Source: Candidatus Bathycorpusculum sp. (GTDB lineage: Archaea; Thermoproteota; Bathyarchaeia; Bathyarchaeales; Bathycorpusculaceae). From it: DNA of 64,000 nt. The first letter of the stretch is position 1. Each line of letters opens with the position of its first letter. The notes below the pieces were generated by a model, which worked only from the letters and a program-made list of their open reading frames with translations, had not been told where the DNA came from and ran no database searches. A program made the translations under genes and the position numbers. Of this stretch, positions 60,363 to 64,000 are shown one piece after another. The stretch lies in contig WRJX01000103.1 in assembly GCA_009778385.1 (NCBI GenBank), positions 1-64,000 of the forward strand. The letters run 5' to 3'.

Positions 60363-62033
60363 GTGTCTGGAAAAATGAGTAAAGCAGCAGATTTAGCTAA
60401 AACCTCAACAAAGGCTGGATTCAATTATCTTTGGGGCTTGGTAATATCAACAGTTATCTCATCACTGGGTACTATTTTCATTGCTAACCTGCTAGGTTCA
60501 TACGCATATGGTCTGTATGGGATTGCACTTACAGTACCTAACTTGATTATACTTTTTCGGGATTGGGGCATAAATCTTGCCATGGTCCGTTACACTGCCC
60601 AATACCGTGCAGAAAATCGAGCAGCAGAAATAAGAAGTATATTCATCGCTGGAATTATATTCGAAATTACCTTAGGGCTTATTTTATCCTTGGTTTCTTT
60701 TCTTCTTTCAGGATACCTTGCAAGTAGCACTTATGCTCGCCCTGAGTTAGCTCCGCTGATTCAGATAGCTTCATTTTCAATATTGGCCGGTGGGATAGTC
60801 AATGTTGCAGCAGCTGTATTTACGGGAACCGAGGAAACAAGTTACAATAGTGTTATGTTAGTTTGTCAATCAGTTATCAAAACTTTTCTGATAATCTGTC
60901 TAGTTATAGCTGGTTTGGGAACTTCAGGTGCGATTATAGGTTTTACTATGTCTTCTATGATTGCAGGTTTAATTGGAATAACATTTACGATGATTTTGTA
61001 CCGCAAAATACCTAGAGACTTTTCTTATAAATTAGAAATTAAAGAATACACCAAAGAAATGCTCAAATATAGTATACCTCTTTCATTATTAACAATAGTC
61101 TCTGGTTTTCTTGCCCAATTTTACGCTATACTTCTTCCATACTTTTTAGCGGACACTTCGTTAATCGGAAACTATTATATTGCCTTAAACTTTGTAGTTT
61201 TAATTAGCTTCTTTGCTCTACCAATAACTAACATGCTTTTTCCAGCATTTTCAAAACTTGATATAAAGAAAGATAAACTAGCATTGAAAAATGTATTTCA
61301 ATTCTCTGTAAAATATTCTACATTGCTAGTTGTTCCAGTATCAGCTTTAGTAATGTGCCTATCAACTCAGGCAATTACAACACTTTTTAAAGATTCATAC
61401 AGTTCAGCGCCACTTTTCCTTGCACTATTAGCCATAAGCTACCTATTTAGTGCAACAGGAAACCTAAGCAATAGCAACATTATAAACAGCCAGGGACAAA
61501 CCAAGTTAAATCTGAAATTTACCTTGCTTACTGCTATGATTGGATTTCCAATGGGGTACTTTCTAATTATGTTTTATGGTGTTTTTGGCCTAATCTTTAC
61601 TACCATAGTTGCTCCCATTCCTAGCTTAGTCTTATCTTTGATTTGGATCAAAAAACATTATGACCTAACCATTGACTGGACTTCCTCAGTTAGAATTATT
61701 GCTTCTTCAGCAATAGCCGCCATATTAACATACTTACTAGTAAGTTTCATAGGTAATAGTGGTGTAACTAATTTGATCATTAACCACACGTATGCTCCAC
61801 TGATATTACTTCTGTCACGTTTTATAAGTGTTAGCAGCGCAATTGAATTAGCCATAGGTACCGTTTTTTACATGATTGTTCTACTTGGGAGTTTGATGCT
61901 AACAAAAACACTTTCTATAAACGATTTAAACAGTTTACGTGCGATGACAACAGAACTTGGACCAATAAGTAAAATAGTTCACATTATTCTAAACACAATG
62001 GAAAAAATCATGACGAAATTTAAATTAATTTAA
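60363..62033 (+). CDS. polysaccharide/oligosaccharide flippase (MATE/Wzx-like)
   Basis: About 14 TM; NYLWGLVISTVISSLGTIFIANLLGSYAYGLYGIALTVPNLIILFRDWGINLAMVRYTAQYRAEN. Confidence 0.87.
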   Translation: MSGKMSKAADLAKTSTKAGFNYLWGLVISTVISSLGTIFIANLLGSYAYGLYGIALTVPNLIILFRDWGINLAMVRYTAQYRAENRAAEIRSIFIAGIIFEITLGLILSLVSFLLSGYLASSTYARPELAPLIQIASFSILAGGIVNVAAAVFTGTEETSYNSVMLVCQSVIKTFLIICLVIAGLGTSGAIIGFTMSSMIAGLIGITFTMILYRKIPRDFSYKLEIKEYTKEMLKYSIPLSLLTIVSGFLAQFYAILLPYFLADTSLIGNYYIALNFVVLISFFALPITNMLFPAFSKLDIKKDKLALKNVFQFSVKYSTLLVVPVSALVMCLSTQAITTLFKDSYSSAPLFLALLAISYLFSATGNLSNSNIINSQGQTKLNLKFTLLTAMIGFPMGYFLIMFYGVFGLIFTTIVAPIPSLVLSLIWIKKHYDLTIDWTSSVRIIASSAIAAILTYLLVSFIGNSGVTNLIINHTYAPLILLLSRFISVSSAIELAIGTVFYMIVLLGSLMLTKTLSINDLNSLRAMTTELGPISKIVHIILNTMEKIMTKFKLI

Positions 62034-62160
62034 ATTAATAAAATATTTCAAATAATTTCTTTATCTTTCTTCTATTTTGCTGCCTTGAGGCTGCTATGTA
62101 TATCGGAGCTAACAAACGCTTACTGAGCAGAATTTATTAGTTTATCCTATAATTCAACGC

Positions 62161-62381
62161 TACTCAACGGATCTTGTTCAGAATATGATTAATGACCTGC
62201 ATAGCGAAACCTATGAAATACAAATAAAACCAATCAAGCAGGCCTGGGGGATCAAAAGAGTTTGATGTTAAAGAGGTCCCAATGATTTTTGCTAACCGTA
62301 AAAGGCAAATCTAAGCTTGCTCACAATGGGATCAAGGCATTTTTATCTTATACATTTAACGTTTTAGTTTCAAAGAAGTAA
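62161..62381 (+). pseudogene. relic C-terminal fragment of a DPM1-like GT2 glycosyltransferase
   Basis: Fragments in successive frames: YSTDLVQNMINDLHSETYEIQIKPIKQAWGIKRV*, GGSKEFDVKEVPMIFANRKRQI*, KGKSKLAHNGIKAFLSYTFNVLVSKK*. Joined they match the EVPIxFxxRxxGxSKL signature. Confidence 0.55.
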
Positions 62382-62474
62382 TTGCTAGGTTTTTATGTAA
62401 TGCTTTCCTTTACTTCTATACAGATTTATCTTAGCATTTTAAATAAAAAATAATTATTGGTCGATTAGAGTTTT

Positions 62475-63356
62475 ATGCTTGACCTTAAAACAGCGATTGG
62501 TGTGTGCGCCTTCAATGAGGAGTACAATATTCGCAGGCTCTTGGATCATCTTGCTGTTGAGCCTCTGCCTGATAACTGTAGTATACTTGTTGTCTGTTCA
62601 GGATGCACTGATAAAACAACTAATGTCGTAAAAGAATTCTCATGTGATAAAAGAATTCAGCCGATCGTTGAGGAGACCCGAAATGGAAAAGCAAACGCAC
62701 TAAACAAGATATTTCATGAAGTTAAAAATTCACACGATATCATAGTTTTAGTTAATGCTGATGCCTTACCTGAACCTGGAAGCATAGGCAAATTGATAGT
62801 TGCTCTTACCCAAAGTGATGACGGCGCCGTTTTTGCAAGACCTGTACCTTTTGAGAGTTCAGGTTTGAGTTATCGTATTGTTAAAGTGATTTGGCATATG
62901 CATCATTTAATTTCTCTAAAGAGCACTCCCAAACTTTCTGGAGAACTCTGCGCTATCCGAACAGTTTGTCTTCAGCCGATACCTGAAGAAATCGCTACTG
63001 ATGAACCATACATTGAACATGTAATTCGTCAACAGGGCTATAAAATTAGTTATCTGCCTGGGGCCATTGTAAGAATTCGTTGTCCAACTAATCTGTCTGA
63101 TTTAACAAAACAACGTAAACGCATCTGGATTGGCCATATGCAACTTAAACAGACTACTGGCTTTCATGTTTCCACCTCAAATTTTAAAAACATATTATAT
63201 GCACTTCCTGATCTCTCAGTAAGTGAGCTCCCCTTTGCCTTTTTAGGAGGAATTTTAGAGACAATTGCCTACTTTCAAGCTAAACTTGCTAAAAACAAAA
63301 AAATTCCCTACATATGGGAGCCGATAAAAAGCACAAAGATTTCAATAAGCACCTAA
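62475..63356 (+). CDS. glycosyltransferase family 2
   Basis: IGVCAFNEEYNIRRLLDHL...VCSGCTDKTTNVVKEF...IIVLVNADALPEPGSIGKLI. Confidence 0.9.
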   Translation: MLDLKTAIGVCAFNEEYNIRRLLDHLAVEPLPDNCSILVVCSGCTDKTTNVVKEFSCDKRIQPIVEETRNGKANALNKIFHEVKNSHDIIVLVNADALPEPGSIGKLIVALTQSDDGAVFARPVPFESSGLSYRIVKVIWHMHHLISLKSTPKLSGELCAIRTVCLQPIPEEIATDEPYIEHVIRQQGYKISYLPGAIVRIRCPTNLSDLTKQRKRIWIGHMQLKQTTGFHVSTSNFKNILYALPDLSVSELPFAFLGGILETIAYFQAKLAKNKKIPYIWEPIKSTKISIST

Positions 63357-63380
63357 AACTTACAGTATGGCTTGAATAAC

Positions 63381-64000
63381 ATGTTAATCATACAGATTAC
63401 ACCACGTTATTACCCCGCACTTGGCGGAGTTGAAGTTTTCGTACAAAAAACCAGCGAATTACTATCAGCTAAAGGCCATGAAGTTATTGTTTACACAGTT
63501 GACAAATGCAACGGCTTACCTGCAGTTGAAAACATAAACGGTGTAACCGTAAAACGTTTTACAGCACTTTTCCAAGATCCCCTATATCTTCCTGAACCAA
63601 AGTTCTCCTCAAACTTACGCAAAGAACAAGCCGACATTATCCACGCACATAACATTCACACTTTTCCACCGCTAATTGCTGCAGTAAACAAACAACAAAA
63701 ACAACATTTAGTCCTACAACCTCATTATCACCGTTATGGACAAACACCTTTCAGAGACTCACTTTTCAGACTGTACCAAAAAACTTTCTATAGCTTACTG
63801 TTTTCAAAAACAAGCTTAATTATTACCAATTCCATGCATGAAACACAGACTTTACGTAAAGATTTTCCAAACACCAAAGGTGTAATTCTTCTCCCAGAAG
63901 GATTAGATACCAAGGAAACACAAAATGTCCTCTATACGCCTGTCTCACCTAAAAGGATACTTTTTGTTGGTACTCTAAAACATTATAAAAATGTACACAA
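63381..64000 (+). CDS. glycosyltransferase family 1/4 (partial, runs off the window)
   Basis: ATG at 63381: MLIIQITPRYYPALGGVEVFVQKTSELLSAKGHEVIVYTVD...IIHAHNIHTFPPL...LLPEGLDT...RILFVGTLKHYKNVH, open to the window end. Confidence 0.88.
   Translation, partial: MLIIQITPRYYPALGGVEVFVQKTSELLSAKGHEVIVYTVDKCNGLPAVENINGVTVKRFTALFQDPLYLPEPKFSSNLRKEQADIIHAHNIHTFPPLIAAVNKQQKQHLVLQPHYHRYGQTPFRDSLFRLYQKTFYSLLFSKTSLIITNSMHETQTLRKDFPNTKGVILLPEGLDTKETQNVLYTPVSPKRILFVGTLKHYKNVH

Overview
This 64 kb window looks archaeal. The evidence is archaeal/eukaryote-type ribosomal proteins (eS8, eL15, eL13, P1/L12), SRP19, RNase P proteins Rpp30 and Pop5, GatDE, TiaS, archaeal AlaS and GltX, and an intron-containing tRNA-Leu. 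The mix is compatible with a Bathyarchaeia/TACK-type genome, but that taxonomy is inference. Most of the window is ordinary housekeeping: SMC-ScpA-ScpB, translation genes, RNase P/exosome genes, inositol-phosphate synthase and a P-type Mg2+ ATPase. It also holds an almost complete operon for the archaeal (anhydromevalonate-phosphate) mevalonate pathway. Accessory parts encode cell-surface proteins (kelch, beta-helix GGGVYN repeats, Ig-like S-layer-type protein), a surface-glycan locus, VapBC, a DUF4143-type ATPase, and a tandem pair of uncharacterised RHH-like regulators. Main points for a second look: (1) the clustered MVK/UbiD/AcnX/IPK/IDI2/GGPPS genes; (2) a 119-bp long inverted repeat plus a 24-bp dyad just upstream of an orphan ParB-like zinc-ribbon protein; (3) a highly structured intergenic segment near 41.3-41.5 kb that may be an ncRNA; (4) a probable D-arm intron in tRNA-Leu(UAA); (5) an Mg2+ ATPase with a C-terminal winged-helix-like extension and no canonical start codon; (6) frameshifted or relic ORFs confined to accessory loci while housekeeping genes are intact. 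No CRISPR array, rRNA or intact mobile element was found. All assignments come from reading the sequence and recalling family motifs; no searches or folding programs were run.
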